From: Cafeteria roenbergensis
Taxonomy: Eukaryota; Sar; Bigyra; Bicosoecida; Cafeteriaceae
Reading direction: 5' to 3'
Length of the DNA: 64,000 bases
Assembly (NCBI GenBank): GCA_008330645.1
Contig: VLTN01000003.1
Coordinates: 1-64,000, forward strand
The position numbers and the translations under genes were made by a program. Position 1 is the first letter of the stretch, and every line of letters begins with the position of its first letter. Of the stretch, positions 30,984 through 41,109 are shown piece by piece. Below the pieces are notes generated by a model. That model searched no databases and was not told where the DNA came from. It saw nothing but the letters and a program-made list of their open reading frames with translations.

Positions 30984-33900
30984 ATGCCCCGCCACGACGA
31001 CAGCCACGAAGTCCGGGAAGGCCTTTTGGCCGCCGAGGTGCGCCTGCGCGGCGGGCCGGGGGCTGGGGCTCAAGCGGCGCGCCTCCTCTCCGATCTTTGC
31101 TTGAGGCACGCGCTCGCCTCGCACGCGCGCTGCGCGCTCATGGAAGCCCGGAGCCGGCACGGCCCCGACGCGCAAACCCGTTCTGGTCTGCCCCCGGGTG
31201 TGCCCCGCAACCGCAGCGAGGAGACGGCCGCCCTTCGCCCGCTTTTGTTGAGTCCGAGTTCGTTCGTGTGGGCAGCCGAGACGCCGTGAGTTGGCGGTAT
31301 CGGCGCCCCACCCAGCGAGAGGCCACGCTTGGGCGCGCGCGCGCTGCTCATGGCCGTGGGGCAGTTTTAGGGTGCGGCGGGCGGGGCTCCGTTGGCCTCG
31401 CGCCCGGCTGAAGGGCTGCCACCCTGTCTTTTGAATCCCCGACCTTGCACCGCTCTCCCCCCAGGTTGCCCGCAACCGCACGTGCGCCGAGAAGTGCACC
31501 GGGACACTAATCGGGCTAGTGATTGCCGTGGGCATCGCGGCGGCGCTGGGCATTGCGGCCGCCGTTGACAGCACCGCCTCGCTGGAAGGATGGCAGATCG
31601 CGCTCGGCGCTGCGCTCGCGCTCGTGAGCTTGGTCGCCGTCCCGTGCCTCTACACCCCGGGACTGCCGAAGGAAACTGCATTCCCGAAAGCGACCCCTGT
31701 CGCGCTGACAGGCGCAACCCGCGTCGGGCAAACGCTGCCCTACCGGTCCACGCGCGTTGACACCCTGTCCACAACGAAGCGCTACGCCGCCGGGACTGCA
31801 ACGACGCTCCGCGAGATGTGGGACCTGACGAGCGCCGCTCACGCGGGGTGTAGCGCCTTCGGGCGTCGCGAGGAGGTGGACAGGTACGTAACCACGAAGC
31901 GCCAGCGCACGGACGACGGCGAGGTCGTGAAGAAGTTCCGCCGCGTGGTGCTTCGCAACGAGTTCTCATTCCTCACCTACGCCCAGGCCAACGCCCGCAT
32001 CGTCAAGCTCGCCCGCGGGGTGGAGTCCCTCCTCCAGGCCCACCACAGTGCAGGCGCTGCTGGAAGCGACCCCCGCCATGCTGCTATTTTCGCGGCCACG
32101 CGCGTGGAGTGGCAGCTGTCCGCCCAGGCCTGCTTCCGTGCAGGGGTGCCCTTGGCAACGGTGTACAACACGCTGGGCAAGGACGGGCTCGCTTACGCCG
32201 TGAACCTCACCGAGGCAACTGTGCTCTTCGTCGAGGGGGCAACCCTCGCGATGGTGGCCGACGTGGCGAACGGCGGGGCAGTGGTGCAGGCAGGCAGCCC
32301 CGACGAGTCGGAAATGGACCTGTCCTGCGTCAAGTGTGTGGTGCTTCTCGACGAGCCGCACAGTCCCGACGTGGATGCGAAGAAGCTCGACGCCTTGCGC
32401 ACCCGCAGCGACGCGCGCGGCGGGCCCATGCAGGTGGTGTCGCTCGCAGAGCTGGAGGAGATCGGCGACAAGCCTTCAGCCCCGGAGCCCCCCGCCCCCT
32501 CCCCCGAGGACACGGCCGTCATCATGTTCACCTCTGGCTCGACCGGCCTGCCAAAGGGAGTCGTGGTCCTGCACCGGAACCTGGTTGCCTGCGCGGTGGG
32601 CCTCGGCGACAGCCTCCCCAACCTCTGCAGTGACGACATCTGGCTCGCGTACCTCCCGTCCTCTCACGTGAGCCTTGCTCGGCGCCGCCACGTTGGCAGC
32701 GGCCCTGTTGTCAAGAGCCGTCCCTCCCATCCCATCCCCTCGCCTTCCCCTTCGGTCCCATACCCGCTGCGTTTTGTTTTGGCTCCCCGTGCTTCGTTCG
32801 CGCCAGACCTGCCGGGTCCGCAGCTCTCCCGCCGCATGCGGCTGTCACGCGCCCGCCTCTGCCGATAGTCCCCACTGCACCTCGCCCGCAGATTCTGGAG
32901 CTCGCGGCAGAGCTCTGTTTTGTCAGTGCTGGTGGAGCGCTCGGCTACGGCAGCCCGTTCACGCTCACCAGCGGCTCCCCCTCCATCCCGCAGCCCGGGG
33001 ACGTGGACGAGAGTGGCAGGCCCCGGGAAGCCGACGTCGTTGGCGACGCCGTGGCCCTGCGGCCGACCATCATCGCGTGCGTGCCTGCCGTCGTTGCCCG
33101 CATCCGCAAGGGCGTGATGGGCACGGTCAACTCGACCACTGGCCTGCGCAAGTGGCTTGCCACATATGCTCTCAAGACCTCCACCGCAGCCTTCTCGGCC
33201 GGCAAGTCCACCCCGTTCCTCGACGGCCTGGTGTTTGACGGGATTCGCACCAAGGTGCTCGGTGGCAACGTGCGCGCCATCGCCTCGGGCGGCGGCCCGC
33301 TCAGCGCCGATGCGCAAGTGTGGATGAACGTTGTGATGCAGTGCCCCATGCGCCAGGGCTACGGACTCACGGAGACATGCGGTGGCGGCACCCTGCAGTG
33401 GATGGACGACCGCTCCACCGCCCGAGTGGGCCCGCCCATCCTGTCAAACGACATCAAGCTCGTCGACTGGGAGGAGGGAGGCTACGTGTCCTCCGGCGCC
33501 ACGCCTCAGGGCGAGATCTGCATCTGCGGCGGCAACGTGACGGCTGGCTACTACCGCGAACCCGAGAAGACTGCGGAGTCCTTTGTGGAGGAAGCCGACG
33601 GCCGCATCTGGTTCCGCACTGGCGACGTCGGGCAGTTCGACCCCGACGGCGTGCTGCGCATCATTGACCGGAAGAAGGATCTGGTCAAGCTGGAGCGCGG
33701 CGAGTACATCAGCCTCGGCAAGATGGAGAGCGTGTTCTCAGGCGTGGAGGGAGTGGCCAACATCGTGTGCTACGGCAACTCGAGCAAGATGGACAGCGTC
33801 GCCGTCGTCATCGTCGACGAGGCGGGCCTTCCCGAGGCTGTCCGCCGCGGATCGGAGCGGTCGTACATCGGCGACCGCGAAGTGGCGGCCCACATCAAGA

Positions 33901-34136
33901 GCATGATCGCAGCCAAGGCGCGCGAGGCCAAGTTCGCCAACAAGGGCGAAATTCCCGCCCACGTCTTCATCGGCGGGAGCACCGCATGGCTGCCCGCCTC
34001 TGGGCTCGTCACAGCCTCGATGAAGCTGCAGCGGAAGAAGGTCGACCGCTACTACGACGCGGCTTACAAGTTCCTTTACGGCGACGGGCCCGACCCGAGC
34101 GCGGCTCTTGCCGCTGCCGCGCCCGCGCACGTGTGA
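30984..34136 (+). CDS. Long-chain acyl-CoA synthetase (ACSL type)
   Basis: Activates fatty acids to acyl-CoA with ATP. Three exons join in phase 0: 30984-31037, 31465-32667 and 32892-34136 (introns 427 and 224 bp, GTG...CAG), giving 833 residues. Two hydrophobic stretches near the N-terminus (residues about 32-55 and 64-86) suggest anchoring in the ER, peroxisome or a lipid body. The AMP-binding motif TSGSTGLPKG is at about residue 372. The sequence YLPSSHILELAAE, typical of ACSL enzymes, is completed exactly by splicing exon 2 to exon 3. Further motifs are YGLTETCGGG (about 575), WFRTGDVGQFDPDG and DRKKDLVKLERGEYISLGKM, a close match to the ACSL signature. The C-terminal lysine region is LVTASMKLQRKKV. 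It is somewhat longer than mammalian ACSL because of the N-terminal extension. Confidence 0.92.
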
Positions 34137-34315
34137 CGGGGCTGCGTGCCATGCTTGCGAGACTGGGGGCCTGCTAGAGTGGGCGGCGCGAATCGCGCCC
34201 TGAGTGCCGCGCCTGCACAGAACATGTCCATTTCCGCTCTGCGCCTCGGGCGGCCAAGGCGGCACCCGGTCCATCTCGCCCCCACACGAGCGCGCGACAC
34301 GCTCGACAGGCCTCG

Positions 34316-35790
34316 TCACCGGCTGGGAGGCGTACGCTCCGCCACGAAGAGCACCGCCCCATACTCGTTGGGTCGCATGCTGCGCGGGTTGGAGCAATAC
34401 GGCACGCGCTCAACGCGCTCCTCCTTGACCAGCCGCAGACCCGCCAGCGCCATGGCCGCCTTCATCTCCTCCCAGGTCAGCTCCACGGACCGGTCCCAGC
34501 GGTCTGCACCCAAGACTGTCGGGTCTGCCTTGCTGGCTCCCTTGGAGCACGCTGGCGGCGCGGCCCAATGGAACTGCAGCGGCCCGATGCCCACGAGCAG
34601 GCCGCCAGGCCGGAGCACGTGGGCCACCGTCGCAAGGTACTCGGACGGCACCACTGCCGTGTCGAGGAAAAAGCAGGCCGCGACGGCATCGAACGCGCTG
34701 GCGTGCTCCTCTGCAGCAAACGCCTCGGCGAACTCGCCGGCCGCCATGCTCATGTCAAGCTCCCAGCCGCGGGCGGCGGCATCGGCGGCAACTTCAGCCG
34801 CCAAAACGTCCGGCACAGTGCACCGGCGGAGCTGCGAGTCGGCGTCCCACAGGTTGCACGCCTCCTCTGCCCACGGTGCCACCGGCCACTGTCTGCCTCC
34901 GTTCAGCATTGCGGCCCCCAGAAGCAGCATCTGGTAGCTGAACTCGCACCCCACGCTGCTGTACCCCGCAGCAGCCACGTCCAGCACCAGGCGTCCCATC
35001 CCCGCCCCCGGGACAAGCACCCTCGGGCGCCGGGTCCTGTCCGAGACGCCTGCGGGGACGGCCCCCGAGGCCTCCGCTGCTGCTCCACCGCTGCCTTCCT
35101 GGCCACGTGGCCGTGCTGGGAGGTGCTCTGCGAGCGCGCGAAGAACGCGCCCGAAGGACGCGTCTCGCTCAGGCTTGCCCTCCTCGCTCCACTCGCGGGC
35201 CACCTGGTGGAGCGCCTTGCGCGTCTTTCCAACGTGGTGAGGAGGGGCAAGCACGAAGGCTCCATGGGACCTCTCGCCGCCGGCCCCTGCGACCTCATCC
35301 AGCCACCCGCTTGTGGGACGGGCGCTAGCCGGGCTGGTGCCCCGCGAAGAGGGGGCTGGCGAGGCTGGGGCAGCCGCCTCATCTGGGGTCTCGCTTCGAA
35401 CGCCGACAGCGCGAGCGGCGAGGCTCGTGAGCCCCGCGAGGTCGATGCAATCGTCAAGCAGCGCCTGGTTCAGCTCGGCTGCAGCCCGCATGCCCTCGAT
35501 CCGCTTGGAAATGGCGCCCACTGGCCTGCGCGGGCGCGGAGAAGCGGACGGGAAGCAACGATGCGCGCGGCCCGACGCGTTCAGCAGTCCACGCTGCCCG
35601 CCACGGCGCGCTCCTCTGCTGACCGGCCGCCCGGGTGCTTGGCTCACAAAAGACCTGCTGCCGGAGGCCCCAGCTGCGCCAAGTGCCTGGCCCGCTTGTC
35701 GGCCTCCTCGTTGGCGAACAGCGAGTACTGCGCGAACGAAGCCACCACTCCGCTCAGGTGAGCGGCGTCAGCGGCAGTCTGCTGCTCCAT
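34316..35790 (-). CDS. CARNMT1: Carnosine N-methyltransferase-like protein (N2227 family)
   Basis: SAM-dependent methyltransferase; family members methylate the histidine imidazole of carnosine. Two exons join in phase: 35790-35648 and 35525-34316 (122-bp intron, GTGAGCC...GCGCAG), giving 450 residues. Family hallmarks are the N-terminal YSLFANEEADKRARHLAQL, REWSEEGKPERDASFGRVL, and the SAM-binding loop VLVPGAGMGRLVLDVAAAGY followed by GCEFSYQMLLLGAAMLN. Also present are VAACFFLDTA (motif IV region), LRPGGLLVGIGPLQFHW and SVELTWEEMKAAM. The order and spacing match CARNMT1. Ala/Pro-rich insertions (residues about 85-110 and 165-190) are not typical. It is convergent with the acyl-CoA synthetase and divergent from the aspartokinase fusion. 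Confidence 0.9.
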
Positions 35791-36123
35791 TGGGAGGCCA
35801 GCTGAGCAGCGATGGACGGCGGGCGGGGAGGCACCGGCCGGCTGGCAGCTGCGGGCACTGCCTGCTGCCCTCAACTTCCCGACTCTCGTCCGTTGGCGGG
35901 CGCCTGTGCGACCTGCAGCGACACGTCGCGCGCAGCTGGCAGAGCCATGAGTTGGGGTCACCGAGGGCGACAGGTGCACTTTTTCCTGCCTTCCGCTCGG
36001 GCGGTGTAGGGGCAGATTCGGCACTGTGGGGGCAGCCGGTTGTCCACGCCGCGCCGCTCTCGTTGCTGTCCCTGACTTATCAGGCCCCCGACCACTCCCC
36101 GGGCAAGCGCGCGCGACGATTCG
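35791..36123. promoter_or_regulatory. Shared upstream region of CARNMT1-like and AK-DAPDC genes
   Basis: A 333-bp interval between divergent starts with no recognised motif. The minus-strand frame of CARNMT1 exon 1 stays open to 36024, but MEQQTAADAAHLSG at 35790 is the last ATG before family resemblance begins. Confidence 0.35.
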
Positions 36124-39100
36124 ATGAGCGGCTTCAGGGGCAACCGAAGCCGCGGTGGGTCATTCCTCGGGATGGCGAGCAGCCGCGGCCGCAGGCCGGT
36201 AGGCACGTTCTCCACGCATTCTGTGCAAGCCCGGCGCGGGCGGAGCGGGCGCGGGGGCGGCGGATCCTCCCGCGGTGCGCGCGCCGATGACGGGTCTTCA
36301 TCGCCGCCGATGGACTGGGTCGTGCTCAAGTTCGGCGGCACCTCAGTCGCAAGGCTCGCCCGCTGGCGCACCATCGCGAATCGCGCGAAGGAGGTCTTGG
36401 CCGAGGGCCGGCGCGTGTGGATCGTGGTTTCGGCAGTGTCCCAAGTTACCAACGCGCTCGAGCGCGCGCTGGCGGACGCTGTCAGCGCCCCGTTTTCCGC
36501 CGCCGACGCCCCGTCCTCACTGTACAACCTGGGCGGGCCCACGGGCGGGGCGGCGGTAAACGGCGCCCCGGCGGCATCGGTCCCCTCGTCTCCGGCGCTC
36601 ATGCCGCGCGTGACGTCGGGCGGAAGCCTCCCCGGTGCCTCAAGCGACTGCGACGACGACGACCATGTGGTTGCGCAGCGGCTTCGCGAGTACTCCTGGA
36701 TCGCGACGCGCCACGAGGAGCTGGGCACGGAGCTGGGCCTGACCGACAAGGAGATGGCTCCCGTGCGCAGGCTGCTGGGCGAGCTGCGCCGGCTGCTCGA
36801 GGGAGTCCACCTCACCAAGGAGGCCTCGCCCCGGGTGCGGGCCCGCGTCGTCGCGTTCGGAGAGCTCATGTCCTCCCACTTGGGCCGGGCGTTCCTGCAG
36901 CGCGAGCTCGCCTCGGGCGCTGGCGTCGCTCCGCCGCGGGTGAAGCGAGTGGATGCCCGCTCGCTCCTCGTGGCCGTCAGCGACGACGGCGCAGCTGCAG
37001 CTGCCACAGTGCTGGCGGAGGAGCACGGCCGCCAGGCTGCCTCGCGGGGTGCTGACGGCGGCGGGGGCGGCGGGGGCGGCGGCGGCGGCGCGTGGGACCT
37101 GGACCGCGAGGCCGACGGCGACGCCTCCCCCCACGAGCCCGGAATCGGTCTAGACGTCGACCTCGACGCAGAGCTGCGCGCTGCAGACGAGGCCATCGCG
37201 CGCTCAAGCGGCGCGGAGCCAGCCGCCGTGGACGAGCAGGCGGAGGAGAACCCCGCGGGCGAGCTGTCCGGCCGGCCCTCCGCCCTCAACGGCATCCTCC
37301 ACTCCGCAGCAAAGGCGTCCGCAGTGGCGGCCGCGGACTCCGCTCTCTACGCCTCGCCCCCCGGCGGCGGGGCGGACCCTGCCCCGAGCGCGGCCCGCAG
37401 CCGCGGAGTGGCCTTCGGCGCCGGCGCCCCGATGGGCGGAGGCGGCCCCGGGGCGCCGGGCCCCATGTCGGAGCGCTCGGACGAAGACCGCTTCCTCAGG
37501 GCCGACGTGGCCCCGGTAATCGCTCGCTCCTTCTGCGAGGACGCTGCCGGCGGCGCCGCCGTCGTCATCACGCAGGGGTTCATCGCGTCCACCGCCGACG
37601 AAGGCGAGACCTGCCTGCTGGGCCGCGGCGGCAGCGACACCAGCGGCGGGCTGTTCGCCTGCATGCTGCGGGCGGCGCGGCTGGAGATCTGGACCGACGT
37701 CCACGGCATGTTCTCCGCGGACCCGCGGCAGGTGTCGGCGGCTCGCCTGCTGCAGCGGCTGAGCTACCGCGAGGCGCAGGAGCTGGCGGCCATGGGCGCC
37801 AAGGTGCTGCACCCGCGCTGCCTCGTGCCTGCGGCCGTGGCCAACGTGCCTGTGGAGATCCGGAACACGGAGGACGTGCACGCGCCCAAGGAGGCGGTGA
37901 CGCGAATCGAGGCGGCCGGCGCCTCGGAGCGGCCCGAGGTGCTCGCCGTCACCCGGCGCGAGGGCATCGCCATGGTGACCGTGTCTACGGTGGGCATGTG
38001 GGGCGCAGTCGGCTTCGTCGCGCAGGTGTTCAACGCGTGCGCGCGCTTCGGCTGCTCCGTGGACCTGATTGCGACGTCGCAGTACGCGGTGTCGCTCACC
38101 TTCGATCACGTCCCGGGCGGGCCGGAGGGGCCAGTGTTCCGGCGCCTGCTGGGCGTGCTGCGCTGCTCCGCCCACGTGGAGACGGAGTACCCGTGCGCGG
38201 TGGTGTCCGTCGTGGGCCGGCGCCTGCGCGGCGCGCTCCCGTCCCTCGGCCCGGCGCTGTCGGAGCTGAGCGGCGTGGAGTGCCACATGGTCAGCGAGGC
38301 GGCAGAGGACCTCAACATGTCCTTCGTGGTCAGCCAAGGGGAGGGCGACGGCCTGCTTTGCCGCCTCCACAAGCGCCTCCTCGAGGCGACACCGGGGGAG
38401 GCGGAGCAGCGCGTGCGGTCGGGGTCCCTTGGCCCGTCGTGGACCGAGCTGCGCGCCCGCATGACCAGCTCGCCCAGCGCGCTTGCAGCCAAGCCCCCCG
38501 CCAGCCCGCCCCACCAGCCCCTGCCTCCAGCGTCGGCCGTTGCGGACGCCATTGCGCTGGGCGGGGCCGCCATTGCCGGCGAGGCCCCAGGCGTGCCCGA
38601 GCTCTCCCCGGGCGAGGCCGCCACGGAGTCCACGTGGTTCCTGCGCCCCGAGGCGGCAGCCGCCCTGCAGGAGGTGGTGGCCTGCACCGCCGGCCGCTGC
38701 GCCTTCGTGTACAGCGCGGCCGTGGCGCGCGACCGCGCCCAAGCGCTGCTGGCTGCGCTGCGGCGGCCCGTGGAGGCCAGCGGCGTGTCCCTCCGCCTGC
38801 TGCACGCCCTCAAGGCGAACGACTGCGAGCCGCTCGTGGAGGCCCTGCTCGCGGCCGGGTCGGGCGGCATCGAGTGCGTGAGCGGCGCGGAGGTGGAGGC
38901 GGCGCTGCGCCTGCGCGCCGCCACCATCGCCGCCGACCTCGCCTCTGCCAGCGCGCTGGGGTCTGGCCCGGAGGACACTGGCCCGATGGTGCAGTACACC
39001 CCCAACTTCGCGTCCGGCTCCGAGATGCACCAGGTGGCCACGCTGGCCATGCGCGAGGGCGGCGTCAGCATCGTGCTGGACGGCCCGGAGGCGGTGGCCG

Positions 39101-40014
39101 AGCTGGCAGCCGCCTGCGCTGAGGCTGGTGGCGACTACGCTGGCCTTGAGGTGGGCATCCGCGTGGACATCCAGCCGCGCGACCTTTGGGGTGACGCTGC
39201 CGCGCCCACGCACCACGCCAAGGTGACGACGGCGGGGGCGGGCCAGAAGTTCGGGTGCCCGCGCGATGCCCTGGAGGAGACCGCCGCGGCAATCCGGGCA
39301 GCCGGCTGGACGCTGAGCGGACTGCACGCCCACGCCGGGTCGGGCATTCTGCTCAAGCCCGAGCTGTGGGCGCGCACCTGCGACGCCCTCGTGGGGGCTG
39401 CCCTGGAGGCCGGCATCGGCGCCAGCCTTCGCTGGCTTGACTGCGGCGGCGGCATGGGCGTCGTGGAGCGGCCCGGCCAGGCGCCGCTCGACCTGCTCGC
39501 CGTGGGCAAGCACCTCGGCCGCGCGGTCGCTGAGGCCAAGCGAGCTCTCCCCGACCTGCGCGAAGTGCGGGTGGAGCCAGGGCGGTACTGCGTGGCCCCG
39601 GCTGGGGCCCTGGTTGCGCAGGTCACCCAGGTCCGAGCCAAGCGGGCGGCGGGCGGAGGCCGCACCGTCTTCGTGGGAGTGTCCACGGGCATGAACAGCC
39701 TCGTCCGCCCCGCCATGTACGGCTCGCACCACGAGGCGTTCCTCCTCGGGGAGCCGGCGACCATCGCGCCCAAGGACGAGGCAGGGGGAGCGCCAGGCGC
39801 TGTGCACGTTGTGGGCCCCATCTGCGAGACGGGCGACGTGCTCTGCGCAAACGCACGATTCGTGCCCGGGACTGCCAAGGCCGGGCAGTGGATCGCGGTT
39901 GCCAACGCGGGGGCTTACGGAGCTGTCATGGGCTCGCGCTACAACATGCGCGACCCGGCGCCTGAGGCGGTGCTTGGCCTCGACGGCGTCATCGCCTTCG
40001 TCGCGCGTGCTTGA
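36124..40014 (+). CDS. lysAC: Bifunctional aspartokinase / diaminopimelate decarboxylase
   Basis: Fuses the first and last enzymes of lysine synthesis by the diaminopimelate route. Single exon, 1296 residues. The N-terminal ~60 residues are Arg/Ser/Gly-rich and could be an organelle-targeting peptide (ATGs at residues 1 and 17; the domain starts at MDWVVLKFGGTS, about 63). Aspartokinase: KFGGTSVA, VSAVSQVTNAL, then, after a long Gly/Ala-rich insertion (about 310-460), GFIAS, GRGGSDTSGGLFACML, EIWTDVHGMFSADPR and AMGAKVLHPRC. Tandem ACT regulatory domains follow (about 605-760), so feedback control by lysine or threonine is likely. Decarboxylase (about 835-1290): LHALKAND with the PLP lysine (about 897), SGGIECVSGAEVEAAL, LDCGGGMGVV, VEPGRYCVAPAG, ICETGDVLC and NAGAYGAVMGSRYN. 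Fusions of this order are known in bacteria such as Xanthomonas. Confidence 0.93.
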   Translation: MSGFRGNRSRGGSFLGMASSRGRRPVGTFSTHSVQARRGRSGRGGGGSSRGARADDGSSSPPMDWVVLKFGGTSVARLARWRTIANRAKEVLAEGRRVWIVVSAVSQVTNALERALADAVSAPFSAADAPSSLYNLGGPTGGAAVNGAPAASVPSSPALMPRVTSGGSLPGASSDCDDDDHVVAQRLREYSWIATRHEELGTELGLTDKEMAPVRRLLGELRRLLEGVHLTKEASPRVRARVVAFGELMSSHLGRAFLQRELASGAGVAPPRVKRVDARSLLVAVSDDGAAAAATVLAEEHGRQAASRGADGGGGGGGGGGGAWDLDREADGDASPHEPGIGLDVDLDAELRAADEAIARSSGAEPAAVDEQAEENPAGELSGRPSALNGILHSAAKASAVAAADSALYASPPGGGADPAPSAARSRGVAFGAGAPMGGGGPGAPGPMSERSDEDRFLRADVAPVIARSFCEDAAGGAAVVITQGFIASTADEGETCLLGRGGSDTSGGLFACMLRAARLEIWTDVHGMFSADPRQVSAARLLQRLSYREAQELAAMGAKVLHPRCLVPAAVANVPVEIRNTEDVHAPKEAVTRIEAAGASERPEVLAVTRREGIAMVTVSTVGMWGAVGFVAQVFNACARFGCSVDLIATSQYAVSLTFDHVPGGPEGPVFRRLLGVLRCSAHVETEYPCAVVSVVGRRLRGALPSLGPALSELSGVECHMVSEAAEDLNMSFVVSQGEGDGLLCRLHKRLLEATPGEAEQRVRSGSLGPSWTELRARMTSSPSALAAKPPASPPHQPLPPASAVADAIALGGAAIAGEAPGVPELSPGEAATESTWFLRPEAAAALQEVVACTAGRCAFVYSAAVARDRAQALLAALRRPVEASGVSLRLLHALKANDCEPLVEALLAAGSGGIECVSGAEVEAALRLRAATIAADLASASALGSGPEDTGPMVQYTPNFASGSEMHQVATLAMREGGVSIVLDGPEAVAELAAACAEAGGDYAGLEVGIRVDIQPRDLWGDAAAPTHHAKVTTAGAGQKFGCPRDALEETAAAIRAAGWTLSGLHAHAGSGILLKPELWARTCDALVGAALEAGIGASLRWLDCGGGMGVVERPGQAPLDLLAVGKHLGRAVAEAKRALPDLREVRVEPGRYCVAPAGALVAQVTQVRAKRAAGGGRTVFVGVSTGMNSLVRPAMYGSHHEAFLLGEPATIAPKDEAGGAPGAVHVVGPICETGDVLCANARFVPGTAKAGQWIAVANAGAYGAVMGSRYNMRDPAPEAVLGLDGVIAFVARA

Positions 40015-40221
40015 GGCGCCCGCGGCGGCTGGTGGCGCCCCCCGGGCCTGGCGCATCGCGTGGGCGCGACCTTCCCTGGGCGAGGGGAGCGGGGAGCGGG
40101 GAGCGGGCACCCCGAGCGCGAGCGCCGAAACCTTCCGCCGTTTGGGCCTGCCTCTCTCGCGGCCCGGCAAGCGCCCACGAGATACACACACAAGCAGCAT
40201 GCACGCAGCAACCACTCACGC

Positions 40222-40708
40222 TCAGTCGCGGAACAATGGGGCAAACTTGTCGGCGGCCAGGCACACGACCTCGTTGTACGTTGCCAGGTCGAACGGGGTC
40301 CCGCCCGTGGGCAGGAACGCGGCAAGCTGCTCTCGCACGGAGCCGTCCTCCGCGACCATCCCGATGATCTCGACGAAGTCCGTGGGCCGCTCTCCGGAGG
40401 CCAGCGCCGAGTCAGAGAGCAGGTGCACCGTCACGTTCTCGCTGTCCTGCGGTTGCAAGCGATGCGGGGCGGGCTCGGGCGGCGCCGGCGGTGGGGCGGC
40501 GACGCTGGAGCCAAGCGCGCCCTTCAGAGTCCAGCCCCAGTCCTGGGCACGCTTGCGGGCGGGCGAAGTGCCCACTGGCCCGAGGTCTCACCGATGCCTC
40601 CAGTGTCAAGGTCGAGCCCGAGACGCTGGTGATTTTCCCCACCAATGTGACCAGCTTGCCCTGGTGCCCGGCCAGCATCGCGCCGTTGACGCGAGGCACT
40701 GCCGGCAT
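40222..40708 (-). CDS. RPA3: Replication protein A 14-kDa subunit
   Basis: Smallest subunit of the heterotrimeric ssDNA-binding complex of DNA replication and repair, acting in the nucleus. Two exons join in phase 0: 40708-40592 and 40446-40222 (145-bp intron, GTGAGACC...CCGCAG), giving 113 residues against about 120 in animals. It is a single OB fold. PRVNGAMLAGHQGKLVTLVG matches the family's PR-N--ML--...V--VG opening. The middle is SGSTLTLEAS then ENVTVHLL, next FVEIIGMV, and the end is PFDLATYNEVVCLAADKFAP, the diagnostic FDL-LYNE motif of RPA3. It is convergent with the aspartokinase fusion and divergent from the heat-shock factor. Confidence 0.92.
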
Positions 40709-41109
40709 GGCCGCCTGCGGGGAGGGAAACAACCGAACGGGTACCCGGGCATCTGTAGCAGCGGAGCTCCAGCACACCGCCCCGCCCTGCGCCCAGACGC
40801 GGCCAAAGCGGGAGCCGGCCCGCCGAGGTGTTTGAATTCGGCGCAAGCCCTGGCGCGCGGCAGCCGGGGCTCACGTCGCCTGAGCTCGCTCCCGAAGCAG
40901 CCATGCTGACACCGGTTCGTCTCCGGACGCGCGCGCCGGGACAAAGGCCCTTGTGTGCGGAAGGGGCGGGCCGGCGCCCGAAAAGCCGCTGACGCCGGGG
41001 CCGGGCGGACAGAGCCGGCGTTGGCCGGCAGCGGCCCAGGGTCACGCAGATCAGGCGGCAGCGCGCGCGGCGGCGCGGCCCGCAGCGGCCACTCGGGCCC
41101 GTCGGCGCC
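40709..41109. promoter_or_regulatory. Shared upstream region of RPA3 and heat-shock factor
   Basis: A 401-bp GC-rich interval between divergent starts. GAATTC occurs at about 40832, but no run of alternating GAA/TTC pentamers (heat-shock element) was found. Confidence 0.4.

Noticed and set aside
37204-40215. 1003-codon open frame on the minus strand
   Set aside because: Exact antisense of the aspartokinase/DAP decarboxylase gene, His/Arg/Gly-rich and without motifs.
40820-41109. Heat-shock element upstream of the HSF gene
   Set aside because: Only an isolated GAATTC was found; three alternating nGAAn units are needed.
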